Assembly: GCA_964017065.1 (NCBI GenBank)
Contig: OZ024787.1
Coordinates: forward strand, 4,513,569 to 4,577,568
Length of the DNA: 64,000 nucleotides
Origin: Haliclona indistincta
Taxonomy: Eukaryota; Porifera; Demospongiae; Haplosclerida; Chalinidae
Direction: 5' to 3'
Part shown: in pieces, positions 21,801 to 60,289 of the stretch
Layout of the letters: each line of letters begins with the position of its first letter
How positions within the stretch are numbered: the first letter of the stretch is position 1
Made by a program: the position numbers and the translations under genes
Notes under the pieces: model-generated
The model's database searches: none
Told to the model about the DNA's origin: nothing
Seen by the model: only the letters and a program-made list of their open reading frames with translations

Positions 21801-24800
21801 GCATTGCAGGCAGAATGAACAGTGACGTAATATGCATTACACCCAATTGTGCATTTCCTGCACAACAACCCAATCAAGGCAAAGTTATGTGCATTTCAAA
21901 ATACACACATTAAAGACCACTCCACCTTGTGCTGACTTCAAAAGAAAAACGACAATAACAACAACACAGAACAAGAAAGGCCCTTGGACAATTATTCCCA
22001 ATTCTGGTCATGTAACTAGAGGTGTACGTGAACCAAATTTCGTAACAGTCACTAAAAAGGAAACCAAATCAAGTGTTTTAACTTAGTTAGGAGTTAATGG
22101 GCTGCAGACGCATTGCCACAAATTATCGGCAAGAAATTACAAGACTGTCAGCTATGTTATTTTGTCATACAATCTGGCTTGCAGCGGCATGACTATTCAT
22201 TAAGTTGTAATTAAGACAATATCCATTCCAGTAATTGAATACAACAACAGAATACTAATCAGGTTAGAGATAATAGTTGATACACAAGGCTGAGGACAAA
22301 TTTCTTATTAACTAAAAAGGACAAAATAAAGGGTATCACACAGCTCAGCTATATGCACGAGTAAATTAAAAGCAGCACAACGACATAGCTAGGAACGAAA
22401 GCATTATTTGCTGCAGCAGGCATACACTGGAGGTCACGTTAGGTGACTTAATTAAGATTGGAATGATCAACAATGTCACGTTGGCACTACACTGATTTGC
22501 ATTGCACGACAACAAAGAAATATCACCACTCAGAAGACACAAAGTCGACTGACTATCCATGCAAATTCCCAGAACATCCAGAAGAAGAATTTAAATCACA
22601 ATAAACAACAACCTACATCATTGTTATTGTTTATTGTTGTCTTTCATTGTATACAACATGCTGTGCTCTACTCTAACTTTTGTATAATTATTACGCCATG
22701 CATATGACATGAGTATTTCGATTGTCCAGACATTACAAAGTTTTCTGTGATCGAAGCTCTCTGGATAGTTATAAGGGCAGTCATTTTTGAATTACTTTTG
22801 AATAATCTGATGGGCACTCTTTTCCTTTCGTTCTGCTACTACAAATAAGATTCAGGACATGTATTGAAGATATACCATTTCCCAGATAGCCCTAAGCACC
22901 AGAGCTTGTTGCTGATGAGAGAGTGATGGTTCTTTACTGATGTAGTCACAACAATTGAGGGAGACGCACTTGAGCAATGCAGAACTAGTCAAATCCCTAA
23001 AATGAACAAAACGACTCGTAAGTATAGAGATGAAGCGAGCTATCGTGAGGGCACAGACCAAAGAGGTTAGCTCATGAGTTTATTATATGACTAGTGTGTG
23101 TAGGTATGAATAGTCCACTGTGATGTTTTGTGTTACTGGTGGAATGAAACACATAAAATGATGAAACTTTATATCCACTTAATGCTGCACCCCTGCATGG
23201 AGGTGATTCATAATAGGCACTTATCAAAACCAGACTATCTGTCCCCAGGGATTATAATAACATCTCTCACCACAGGAAGATTTTGAAGCCATCTGAACCA
23301 ATCAGCATAGTGGAAGAAGGAGCAGCCCTTTCCATTTGACAGAGGGATGACAGACTGCTCGAAGATGGGATGGGAAGCCGGGACCGAGGGGGGTGGGAAT
23401 CTTCCGACCTTCACAAGCGGATAGACACAGCATGAGTACGCGAGGAGTGGAGGTAAACAGGGTAATTTTGACAAGCAAGGAAGAAAGAGGGATTGGGTAA
23501 ATTGGCTATAGTACATGGTATAATTAGGTAACGAGCCACACCAAAACACTGCATTCTTAAATTACTCACTGAAGTTCCGGATCAATATTCCAGAGAATCA
23601 GTGAATTTGTCACTCCTTCTACATAATCGGCTAGCGCACATGCAATGTGGCAGTGGTTTCCAGTAGACCACATCAAAGCTGTAGTTATCCTGTGACTACA
23701 AAGAAATTAAATCGTGTAAAGAACAAATCGTGCTACATTATACTTGTTTTCATCCACTTGTCCCATTGACAGTCGAGTAATTTTGGGTGGTTGTCCTTCA
23801 TAATCAAACCTGCAGTGCACAATATCAGTTACAGCAGTCCTAGTAAGACATACCACTAATGTAAGTAGTCATAGGTGCTCCCATTATATCCAGGTCTAAT
23901 TACAATACAGCTATTATAGGCACCTGCAGAGGATGTTCCCACAGCTACTTAGAGTGCATGTTGCAGCTGCAATACCACCGCCCACTAGACAGGTGAGCAA
24001 GAAATCAGTTTGTCCCTAAAGAGGAGAAAAAGCTGTTTGGTTATTATGGTAAATTGATTAAACACAAAACAAGTAGATCCAAATTGATTAGAATGAGACA
24101 AAACAAAAAGCATCATATGCACAACAAGTGAAAATTATGGCAGTTTGTTGTCTGTCAGGTAATGAGAATTTATAAAGTTGCCAAGAAACAAGAAAACACC
24201 AAACAAGATGCTCATTTGCTTGTTTGCTTAAGAAAAGACACAACAGTAACTTACAAGGGCTTATATAGCCTTAGTAATGAGGTTTAAGAAGTGCATAACA
24301 ATATTATGATGCAAACTAACATACCTCTGGTATATTCCAGCTGTTACGTAAAACCGGCGCCTTGAAGCTGAAGCATAGTAGACAAACATGAGAGGTGTGG
24401 TCCAATGTGGCTACACGTAGCGATCGTTTAGAAGTATCATAGAAGGCGCCGATAAGGCTCCTGTGTTCTAAGATCTGGCAATTACCTCTACTTAACTGTA
24501 ACAGAGAAATAAACAAGTAGGGATAAGGTTCGAAATCAAAGGCAAACTGCACATATTAGGAAAGAATGGGAAGAAAACAAACATACAGGCATCTCTCTAT
24601 ATACCCCACCCTGATGCATAAACACATACCTTCCATTAAACAGAAGCACCAAATAAGATAGATCAGCCAAGCGTTAATCGAGTTCAACTGACAACTGTCA
24701 GAGTGAACACATCAAGTGCGTTTTTGGACGTATTTATCCACAGTCGTGATAAATTGATCTCAATGCTTGGAAACACACGTCAACACGCAATGCAAAGAGC

Positions 24801-26749
24801 CCATTTTAGGTGGGTGGATTGTTTTTGGACATAATCAGTAAATAGCATTAACTCAAGGGCATGCTGAAGTTCGTTTTTGAACACATGAAAACATTTAACC
24901 TGACACAATCAGGTAGGTTCGGATTAGAGATAGTTTAGTCGCGAAACTTAGCCAAAACTATCGTTCTTTCATGAAAACATTTTCACATGTGACGTGTATC
25001 GCAATTCTTAAATATTTACGAATTAAGAATAGGGAATTGTCTGCTCCAAGTAAACCATAGTACCTTTGTTAAAATATGTACAAGGTTTAGTCCCAATACA
25101 CAAAATACATTTCCCTTAGCCAAAACTGTCAGAGAATATCGTATTCTCAGGCACTCCCTTTGCACAATCCCTTTGAAACAAAAGCCAGCGTGATCAAGCC
25201 ATGTAAACACAGACAGACAAACAATCAGGTGTACAACACACACGTACGCTCACGCACATACTTACTTACCCGGTTGTTGCCGAGATATCTAAAAGTACCT
25301 GGCTGGCATTTGCCGGCTGTATCCAGAATTATTTCAACTACAGAGACCATTCCTTCTTTGTTAATGGTACTCCACCCTGCACAGGCATTTGTGTCTATGG
25401 CTGCTGCTAGTTACAGAGATACAAAGGAACTGGCACTCAGCTTAAACTATGAAGCTTGAACTGACCTCTTTGCGTGCAAAATAAATCCTTCTGTAGGCGC
25501 ATATTTCCTGTGACAAGATAGAGGATGTTTAGCGATGACAAAAAGTGTTCAGAGATAAGAAGCCATTCTGGGAGATCACCTAACCGTATTGAGAACTCAC
25601 TTGAAGGAAGTATTGGATAAGGGAGAGCTGGTAGTTGCTGTGTAGTCTCGTTCTGGTGTGATTCTGGCTGTTTAAGGAGAGGACGAGCTTGCTGAATTGT
25701 CACAAACAGCAGAGGTATTGAAACAACAAGAGACAGACTGTCTTGTCTCTTGCCTAGGTCTTGATGCTGTTGCAAAGCGGTCATACTTCGAGTTTGTCGA
25801 ACAACGTACTGAGCAGGGTACATACAATCTGAGAGCCAAATCGGAGAATGTGGATCTTGGAGATTTTTTCGCACCAGAGTACCAGACTGTTTTAAAAGTT
25901 CGTTTTCTTTGTACTTTTGAGTATTTGAACAACTTATAGATTGAGAGATGGTCACATCACCAGGACTTGTAGTCATACGATCTGTCACATGATCACAAGT
26001 CGTAGTCACATGAACAGCAGTCGTAGTCACATGAGCAGTCACACGGTCAGTGGGTAGATCAGGTGAAGCTAAGGATGACTGTGTAATCTGCAACAAAAAA
26101 TATGTAAAAATTCGAAAGAAATCTGGTTTACTTTATAAAACAAACATGGTTGAAATGGAGTGGGTGGAAAGCTTACAAAATCTACACCGTTATGCAGCAG
26201 TCACAGCACTAGTCACAACCATTGTGTGTCATATTGAAGTCGGCTACCACTTTATCTTTCCACTGTCTTTTCCATCAACCCCTGCTCCTTTTTTGAGCCC
26301 TTTTTTGACCAACTTCCACTTTTCTGTATTATGTAACAATTGTGATTGTGGGCTGCATTTTGACTAATTACATAACTAGCAAGTCAAAACAAAGTAAAAG
26401 GAAAAACCTAGCTCGGCCAAACAGACAACACCTGAACATACGGAAGTGAACAACTAGCAGGTTCTCACACAATAATCAGCTTAAATACTGAGTGGTAGAC
26501 CAGCGCATTTTGGCGCCACTTAGCGCCACTTATAATCAACACATACGAGTTGGTTGAAATGAAAATAGGCTTCGAAATTTGATGCAAAATTGAAATTCCT
26601 GAATATTATAGACTAGACGCAATACAGCCATGAGTTGATTACAGGAAGAAACAGTGTCTAAATGATTCTTGACCAAGAAGGTACAAGCATACCTTTGAAG
26701 TTGACGACGATCTCTTCCTTCTTGCAGGCCTTGCATTATCTCGAGATTG
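18814..26749 (-). CDS. PALB2: PALB2-like protein: chromatin-association motif and WD40 domain (N-terminus not found)
   Basis: PALB2 (FANCN) bridges BRCA1 and BRCA2 and loads RAD51 in homologous recombination. Minus-strand exons: 26693-26749, 25466-26087, 25270-25406, 24325-24495, 23924-24015, 23744-23809, 23570-23689, 23271-23505, then tentatively 22876-22996, and finally 19000-19181 and 18814-18917. The first eight join as 500 open codons. The 207-codon exon holds MYPAQYVVRQTRSMTALQQH, a close match to the vertebrate ChAM motif (PAEYYVRTTRSM). Later exons give WD40 blades: NSWNIPE, NSLILWNIDPEL, HPIFEQSVIPLSNGKG, YIAVWDL. The end LILAGKDDQLVHYFHFSRC parallels the PALB2 C-terminus, whose last blade closes the ring. 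The N-terminal coiled coil that binds BRCA1 was not found up to 28.9 kb. Exon 22876-22996 does not fit the phase of its neighbours as modelled, so an exon is missing or misread there. Confidence 0.75.
19314..19402. mobile_element. Small inverted-repeat element in PALB2-like intron
   Basis: The ends ATACGATCGGATTGTTCAAA and TTCGAGCAATCCGATCATAC are imperfect inverted repeats. A related copy is at 51808-51892. Confidence 0.55.
19427..19921. mobile_element. MITE-like element with GGGAACCTCTCT ends
   Basis: Left GGGGAACCTCTCTACAA and right TTAAGAGAGGTTCCCTG are inverted. The interior holds nested inverted stretches (CCCACCCACCCCTGTTGGGA ... CCCCAACGGGGAGTGGGTGG). It lies in the 3.7-kb intron of the PALB2-like gene. 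Confidence 0.5.
20040..20440. repeat. 64-bp tandem repeat
   Basis: A unit that starts GATGCACATGTGTAAATGAA and contains ATTCATAGACGATTGATTT is repeated about three to four times with few changes, flanked by degenerate units. It lies in the large PALB2-like intron. Confidence 0.85.
20441..21290. other. Intron interior, no gene seen
   Basis: AT-rich sequence between the 64-bp repeat and the candidate micropeptide gene. No open frame or clear repeat was recognised. Confidence 0.4.
21291..21496 (+). CDS. Possible 30-residue membrane micropeptide gene nested in an intron
   Basis: A TATAAG box at 21291 is followed 68 bp later by an ATG (21359) and a 30-codon frame ending at 21451. A poly(A) signal AATAAA is at 21491-21496. 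The peptide MTALSLPLAQLYLVLIVVLF then CQFKLNQPAP is a single hydrophobic segment with a polar tail, like a signal anchor or a regulin-type micropeptide. It runs opposite to the PALB2-like host gene. The spacing of TATA, start, stop and poly(A) signal is what supports it; a frame this short can arise by chance, so confidence is low. Confidence 0.25.
21497..22875. other. Rest of the PALB2-like intron
   Basis: AT-rich with no recognised gene. Short frames here have no family features. Confidence 0.4.
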
Positions 26750-26933
26750 CTAGGAAAAAGGAAGAGAAAAGAAAATGCAAATTACCCTGAGCAGGTAAAC
26801 AGTGACACAAGTGTGTCAATCATACAAGTCAACATAATTCCGAAACAGATGCCATTTTTGGTAAAACATGCGTCAACATTGCATGGAAGTAAATATCAAT
26901 AAATTCCTCGAAGTCCATACAATTATGCACAGC

Positions 26934-27019
26934 CCGAGCTGGCGCGATGCTTTTAAATATATATTCATAGTTCAATAAAAACTACGAATATAATTTAAAA
27001 GTATCGCGGCAGCTTGGGT
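26934..27019. mobile_element. Short hairpin element
   Basis: CAGCCCGAGCTGGCGCGATG and its inverted partner ending CGCGGCAGCTTGGGTTG enclose a short AT-rich loop. It is upstream of the first PALB2-like exon found. Confidence 0.6.
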
Positions 27020-28860
27020 TGTAAAAGACTTAATGCATTCCATAATCAGTGCACGTAGTCTTATTTTATTGAAGTTATTGTAGAACTTCTTTAAGGAATA
27101 AAACTCGATCTACCTCAACTTTCCAGGCTTCCACAGTACATAACATAGAGTATCATTTTACATAATGGACCATTACTGTACATGTAATAGTACTTCGCAC
27201 GACCTTTATAATTAACTGAACTATGCAAAACAAGAGTGAATAAAGCATGACCGCAAAGATTCAACAACACTCACGCACTAGGAGGCTGAGAGCACAAACA
27301 CTGGAGCCCCTTGGCTTAATAACAAAGTGTTATAAACCACCTCAACATAGTATTCACACTATTGTCAAAGGCGCTTTGTAAATGATGGCATTGTTTTCTC
27401 AAAAAACCCACGCACGAGAAACGAGAGAGAGTGATTAGTTCAATGATTTAACTATTATAGTATTATCTATTATTATTAAGAAGTGTTCATATAACCATAC
27501 AACTTCATTCGACTCAATAGTTTCATTTTTCCAAGGGCTATAGGAATTCTTAAAACTTCTAATTTCAGTACTTGTGCAAACCACCCATTCATAAAGCTGT
27601 TTTTTTTTGGATTCTGTTGGTAACACGTTACGATAACAGCTATCTAAACCGACCACCGCCCACTAATGTGTTCAGCCTGATGGTGCAGGCAGGTGCCGTC
27701 TGGACTTGATGGGGCAGACAGAATACAGAAAATTATGGTGGAAATTTTATAGCCCATTACGGAGGATAAAATAGCTCATTATAGAAAGGGTCAGAGGTTA
27801 ATTTTTTTAGACACATTGTAGACTTACAGTGCGTTTACACTAGCAACTTCAGAACTGTGCCAGACTAGTGTAGTTTTATTTTTAAAGGTTGGTAGTAGTA
27901 CAACAACTGGCGCTTCCCAAGTACTAGTCGCTCTATTAAATAATATCAAATTTTGAAAATAAAATTAAACTAGTCTGGTGCTGTTCTAAAGTTGCTAGTG
28001 TAAACGCACTATTAATCAAAGCACATTGTAAGTAAGAGGTGCCTGTTCTACAGGAGTAATGAATCAGATTAAGGGATGGCAGAGATAATAGGGAAGAGGC
28101 AGCAAATTTGGAGTAAGTTGGCAAATACTGGCAATGGGTCCAACTAGTAATCTGTAAACAGAGATTCTATACGGATAATCGAATAAAGAAAAAACAAAGC
28201 TTAGGAGATATAAACAGCAGATATAAATGCACGTGTTTATGGGCAATTCATGGATACTTGGTTTATTTAGGACTGCACAAGGTATAATAGAAGCTCTATC
28301 ATGTATCTCTCTAGACCAGAACAGCACGAAATTACTGTTTTTGTGTGTGCATATCATGTTTCATGCTACAACATGTCTAACGCGGGCCAGCATGGAAATT
28401 CTACACCACTTCCTAAATTGCAAGGAACGCTGCTGGCACATTACCTGAATACATACAATCACTAATATAAAAGATTCATTGAGCCCCATTGAAAAGTGGT
28501 TTAAAACAGTTATATTCCCTAGAGGTGCCAGGTGCCAATTTCAGCGACCACAATTATAAAGCCAGATGTTCATGTACTTCTGCTACATATTCATACTATC
28601 ATTATTCAGCAAACAATAATTGTACAGCCACGACGTGACGAGATGCATTCCAAGACAAGCTCACACATATTATAATTATGATACACTGTATACTTCAGCT
28701 TCATTGCTAAAAAGCTGAACAAACGTAAAAATGCACGAAGTGGTTTAGGGTTAAAAATCATATGTAAACCACCGGAATCGACACAAGTTAATAACGTAAT
28801 GGAAGCGCTTCACTTTTCCCGCGCTCACCTGCATGCTAATGATGGTCACGAGTTACAAGT
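27020..28860. other. Gap upstream of the PALB2-like exons
   Basis: No PALB2 coiled-coil exon was recognised. A minus-strand ATGCAG followed by a GTGAGC donor near 28829-28834 would join in phase to the exon at 26749, but it codes only two residues and is weak. The stretch 27110-27180 resembles sequence near 58030 and 60080. Confidence 0.35.
27832..28012. mobile_element. MITE with AGTGCGTTTACACTAGCAAC ends
   Basis: AGTGCGTTTACACTAGCAAC at the left and GTTGCTAGTGTAAACGCACT at the right are perfect 20-base inverted repeats. The inverted match continues inward with gaps (CCAGACTAGT). It has no coding capacity. Confidence 0.8.
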
Positions 28861-29068
28861 TGTAGTCTGCGATCATAGCGCTGGTAAAACTTCAGGACAA
28901 CGTCGGTGGGCGTGGTCGCACGTGTTCTCAAAGAAGTATTTTGCTTTGTTTTGAAAATAATTATTTTATTGTTCTTGCTGTTTATACAAGAACTACTGTA
29001 TTTAAATATACATGTGATATGATAATATAATATAATTTGAATTTGCCTAGATTCTAAAATGACCCTTT

Positions 29069-29782
29069 CTATGGATTACAAGAGGGAGTTTGGGTCGGTG
29101 AGTTTGTCTGTCGTCTAGTTCTTTGTGGCAATAAATCTTCTCCGGTGGAGCAGTCTACACTAACTCCAGTATCTAGTAACCAGAGAGGTTTACAGTCACA
29201 GGGAGTCGTTAAGCAGATTGCATCGGGAAATCGTGAACAGGTCTTTCCAAAGCATGGATCGAATGCACAGACGTCTCCACACGATGTTTTCCTGAGCTCT
29301 TCTACTGGTCGATGGTTGCCGCAGTCTACAGCCACTCCAGCTGAATTCAAGAACACGGGTATGTTCTCGCTGCATTTGGTGATTACAGCACACAATGCGT
29401 CCGGGTAGTTCGAACAGGTCAGGTTTTCACAAGGATCCACTTCTGATGTAGCTTGTGGCTGCTCCGATGGTTTCGTTGAGTTGCTGGTTATGTTGCAGTG
29501 CTCTCCACTGTAGCCTGCACAGCAGGCACGCACTACTCGAGTTCTTGTCACTGTATTGGTTAGTTCTGCACCACGTACCATAATATTAGTCGTCTCGTTG
29601 TAGGTTTCGTTCACGTGAGTGTAACAGCTAGTATTGACGCTGGAGGGATCCACACTGGTCGTTCTGACGTTGTCTGGAAACCCATTTGCGCATTCTCCGA
29701 CGATAGGCATCTGAAACAACACCAGGCTAGTGACTAGGAGACTGCAGATTGCAGTCTGTGAGGTATATCTCGAGAAATACAT
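29069..29782 (-). CDS. Secreted cysteine-rich protein with two related repeats
   Basis: I do not recognise an orthologue. The intronless 237-residue product has a signal peptide (hydrophobic about residues 12-30, SLLVTSLVLFQMPIVGE). An EMI/EGF-like piece follows (VVRACCAGYSGEHC, about residue 85). Then come two related cysteine modules: DPCENLTCSNYPDALC ... VAVDC (about 115-153) and DPCFGKTCSRFPDAIC ... VSVDC (about 172-210). N-glycosylation sequons are frequent in the first half. RTRR near the end is a possible furin site, leaving a short Ser/Thr/Pro tail. It is probably extracellular. It shares a 205-bp divergent promoter region with the GH31 gene. Confidence 0.75.
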   Translation of the reverse strand: MYFSRYTSQTAICSLLVTSLVLFQMPIVGECANGFPDNVRTTSVDPSSVNTSCYTHVNETYNETTNIMVRGAELTNTVTRTRVVRACCAGYSGEHCNITSNSTKPSEQPQATSEVDPCENLTCSNYPDALCAVITKCSENIPVFLNSAGVAVDCGNHRPVEELRKTSCGDVCAFDPCFGKTCSRFPDAICLTTPCDCKPLWLLDTGVSVDCSTGEDLLPQRTRRQTNSPTQTPSCNP

Positions 29783-29987
29783 ATTTTTAAATATGTGGAA
29801 ACAGTGGAATGATTCACTTGGTTCTCAATGCTGGAAGACTGCTACCTAGCCTGCTTTTATACTGCTTGCGACTCTGCTTATTCATGACTTAAATTAAATT
29901 ATATTAAATTATTACGTCATTCCTATTGTTAGCCTAGCCGTGCTAGCTGTATACATGTCCTCCTGATCCTATGGTAGATGATCGAGA
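29783..29987. promoter_or_regulatory. Divergent intergenic region, cysteine-rich gene / GH31 gene
   Basis: The two start codons lie 205 bp apart and face away from each other. An AT-rich stretch (TTAAATTATATTAAATTATT) lies at about 29892-29912. A shared promoter is inferred from layout. Confidence 0.45.
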
Positions 29988-56389
<26,402 letters not shown>

Positions 56390-57605
56390 CTGGAGTTAGC
56401 TTTTTAGCGAACCAATTTAATGCTCTTATTAATTGTACTTGTTATAATTAATATCGTATATATTATCTGTCTATATCTACCAGCTCCTTATCACAGATTA
56501 TTATTATTTATAATTTTTATTTTTTGTGTAAATTTAAACTGATTTTGAAAAATAATACATGTTGAGTTTGTACAGTCGTGATTGAGAAAATCTACAGTTG
56601 TCATCCTATTGCCACGCCCACAACATACTATAGTTAACCACGCCCACATGTATGTTATTGAATCCGTGTTGACTTCAAGACTGTGGTGGAAAAAAGTCAA
56701 TTATCATTCAAATTTTACTTTGTAGCCTTCAATTTTAGAAGACGTAAACTTTAAAAATTATTGTTCAGTCAAAGTCATAATTCACAGTTTGTAAAGCTGA
56801 CAAAACTCTATCTTGTGAGGAGCAGTTTGCAACACATGTACATGCAAGCACCTTCATGTCAGTACTTACCAGAGAAACTGCGTAATTTTCTTCAGATTCC
56901 TCCTCCCTGTAGAAAAAACACAAATGTTGAGTTGCTATAGTGAGTTAGTCACAGCAATGATGATCATGTGTGTTGCTGTAACTTCTGGAGTGCTCGGTTT
57001 ACTCGTTGTTTTACAAGCACTGAATTACTCCTTGGAAGCCACACCCATTATTTTGGGTGTTTGCGGCTTGTGCGAAAGAGACCAACACAGGGTTACTGAA
57101 TTTTGGTGATTGTGATAGACAGGAGATGGCTCTACTCAACCAACGTGTTTCTGTATCGTAATCGTGTTTTTCTTTGAGCATAAATTGCACTGAAACAATA
57201 TCATGAGTTGTCGAACATAGATTGCTCGACCCCAGGGTCTTAGGAAAAGAAAATTACCCGGACAGCAAGACGAAAACTTTTCAATTGTAGCTCGTTGTAA
57301 TGCTGATGGATGAAGGTGTTTGCAGTACTGACTTATCCCGCCCTATTCATCTATCAGTCACTATATTATCTAGGACTGGTGTCCGAAAATAGATTACTTT
57401 TGCCGATAATCAATGTTTTCGGCTACCCACTTTCTTCGTCTCCACAGTAGACAAAGAAGCAGTTACGAGCTGCATATTTGCAATGCAGGCAGAGGAAGTG
57501 TGTGTTTATACGTCGGTCAAGTTTGATCTGTGTAGCGTATTGCAAGTGTACGAGCAAGTGTCCAATTATAGATGGTGGCCGAATATGGGTGGTTTACTCT
57601 AGCTG
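56390..57605. other. Intergenic region downstream of GH31
   Basis: AT-rich; no gene or element recognised. It should contain the GH31 3' UTR and poly(A) site. Confidence 0.4.
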
Positions 57606-58049
57606 ACAATGGATCACGATCGAGAAATCGCAGAATTTATATCACCGTTTCGCTAAAAACAAAGTTCAAAAGGCACCTGCCAGGAGAATTTCATGACTGT
57701 TCGTGGGTGTCTTAGTCTCGGCACTGCTCGTGTAAAGGCGCTAGGCGCGCTGAAGAAGAAAGAAAGAAGAAAACGAAGATGACAAAACTCGATTTTCCGC
57801 ATCGTTTCCAGGTTCGTCACTTTAGTAACAATTTCGAGCCATCTCCTTGCTACTGTAAGATGGGGCAACGCCAGCAGAGAGCAGATTTAGGTGTTTTTTG
57901 ACGTATACAATTCATCACCATACGAAATATCAGCGTTTGAACGCTAATACATTGTATGTAGCCGCCATCTTGTTTTCCCGTTCAACCCTACATAGGGAGT
58001 CACTACCGTGCCTCCCTAATACAACTCGATCTTCTTCGACTTTCCAGGG
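57606..58049. repeat. 440-bp direct repeat, copy A
   Basis: Starts near CAATGGATCACGATCGAGAA and runs through GGCACCTGCCAGGAGAATTT, GTAAAGGCGCTAGGCGCGCT and CATTGTATGTAGCCGCCATC. Copy B is at 59645-60078. No intact frame spans it. The last 30 bp also resemble 27110-27140. Confidence 0.9.
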
Positions 58050-58054
58050 TTCCA

Positions 58055-58466
58055 CAGCACAAAGAAAATTAAAAAGATTTCTATCGAAATCAAAAGGATG
58101 TAGGGTTGTGAAATCTACCACTGGTCCACAATGTAAACTAACAAGGAACAAGCATGAAATGGTAACATGATTGACTTAAGCTTGCTAACAGACCATAGAT
58201 CCCTACATCAGTGGCTGCTGTGGTTGATCATAGCTAGTTCAGCTAGTTGCTGTTGACTGACACCTGACTTGCATTCAGCTTGTGACAAAATATTGATCTT
58301 ATGTACAGCCACAGATGTAGGATCTATGGTCTGTTAGCAAGCTTAAGTCAATCGTGTTACCATTTCATGCTTGTTCCTTGTTAGTTCACATTGTGGACCA
58401 GTGGTAGATTTCACAACCCTACATCCTTTTGATTTCAATAGAAATCTTTTCAATTTTCTTGTTTGT
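58055..58466. mobile_element. Foldback element with 150-bp arms
   Basis: Arms at about 58058-58208 and 58315-58463 are near-perfect inverted repeats (TGACTTAAGCTTGCTAACAG and CTGTTAGCAAGCTTAAGTCA mark the inner part). The spacer is about 105 bp and has no coding capacity. Confidence 0.9.
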
Positions 58467-59644
58467 GTCCTTTTTTTCTTTTTCAGCGAAGTGCAGTTCA
58501 ATATCATGCACGTACTGAGCTGTCTTTGTTTCCACCATTGGTTTAGTTTTCCTGTTGTTGATGGCTTTTCTTTATTATTAAGAATTTTAAACTTGTAGCT
58601 AAGTTATGCTGTACATCAGGAGGTCCCAGAAAGAAAAATTACCGACCCCAGGCCAAAAAGTGGGTGGGTGGGTTGAGAGGGTTTTTACACAAAAAGTCAT
58701 TTTGCGTAAATTTTAGCCACTACAACTCTGGTGCACTTTAGAGTATTTTTGCAGGTTCTTGACACCAGAGGAGGTCCATATCATGCGGATATAACTTGCT
58801 TTTGTTATTATTTACAGTGTGAATTATACATACACTGTAAAACGCAGGTATTATGCTGAGAAGGGTGTGGACTGGAGGCGTGGCTAGCATGCATAGCTGG
58901 TCCTGAGCCAGCTGGCAGTCATTCTACTCACCAGCTTCTGCAGTAGATTCAGCTGCACTCAGCTCTTGAGTGTTGTTCTTCCGTCGAAAGAAGCTATTCT
59001 ATCGTGGAGTTTTAGCAGCATCGGGTGCTTTTCTGTGACGAGCAATGCGCTTGTCTCTGAAACGTGGTAGTCGCGCTTAATCTTGGCTACATTCACAGCG
59101 GTAGTGCCGTCGCTGTCTGGTCTCTGCTGCTGGAGCAGTGTTCTGCATGATCGCGATCGATACAAGGCTGACGCACACGCGCTATCGACAACGAGCTACG
59201 TGTACGCGATCGTCTCAATCGTCATCTTTTCATGAATATTAATTAGTTTGACTTGTGAATATCATTATATGACACGTTATGACGTAGTGGGTTGGTGGGT
59301 ATTGGGGCTATGTAAAAAACCAGCCTGGGGTCGAAAATTTCCGCCACTGGAACCCCCTGCTGTACATATCAGCTCGCCTACGCATGCATGCAGTGGATAC
59401 GAGCCCCGCCCATACTTGTTTGTAGAGACCTTTACGACAGTTGTAATTATCTGGCAAGCGCAGAATGGTGATCCTATACGAGCTTACCGTTCTTCGAAGA
59501 CTCCAGACAAATACATGTATGTGTTCTCCGTGATCCATACGGTGCGGCGATACTCAAGCTAGTGCTTGGTCACATGCGCTAACCACTGCTTGGTCACGTG
59601 CGTATTACGCAATCACAATAATGGCGTCTAACACTTAGCTAACA
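58467..59644. other. Region between foldback element and repeat copy B
   Basis: No gene recognised. A minus-strand frame of 68 codons at 58959-59165 has no family features. Confidence 0.4.
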
Positions 59645-60078
59645 ATGGATCACGATCGAGAAATTGCGGAATTTATATCGACGTTTCGCTAAAAACTAAG
59701 CTCAAAAGGCACCTGCCAGGAGAATTTCACGACTGTTAGTGGGTGTTTTGGTCTCGGCATTGCTCGTGTAAAGGCGCTAGGCGCGCTGAAGAAAGAAAGA
59801 AAGAAAGAAATAAAGAAAGAAGAAAAAAACGAAGATGACGAAACTCGATTTTCACCGTTTCCAGGTTCGTCACTTTAGTAACAATTTCGGGCATTCACCT
59901 TGCTACTGTAAGATGGGGCAACGCCAGAGAGCAGATTTAGGTGTCTTTTGACGTATACAATTCATCACCAGGTGAAATATCAGCGTTTGAACGCTAATAC
60001 ATTGTATGTAGCCGCCATCTTGTTTTCTCGTTCAACCCTACATAGGGAGGCACTACCGTGCCTCCCTAATACAACATA
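59645..60078. repeat. 440-bp direct repeat, copy B
   Basis: Same sequence and orientation as 57606-58049, with small indels, including a longer GAAA run near 59790-59830. Confidence 0.9.
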
Positions 60079-60289
60079 GAGTATCATCTTACATAATGGA
60101 CCATCACGTACGCTCATACATACTCACCCGGTTGTTGCCGAGATATCTAAAAGTACCTGGCTGGCATTTGCCGGCTGTATCCAGAATTATTTCAACTACA
60201 GAGACGATTCCTTCTTTGTTAACGGTACTCCACCCTGCACAGGCATTTGTGTCTATGGCTGCTGCTGTAATAGTTACAGAGATACAAAA

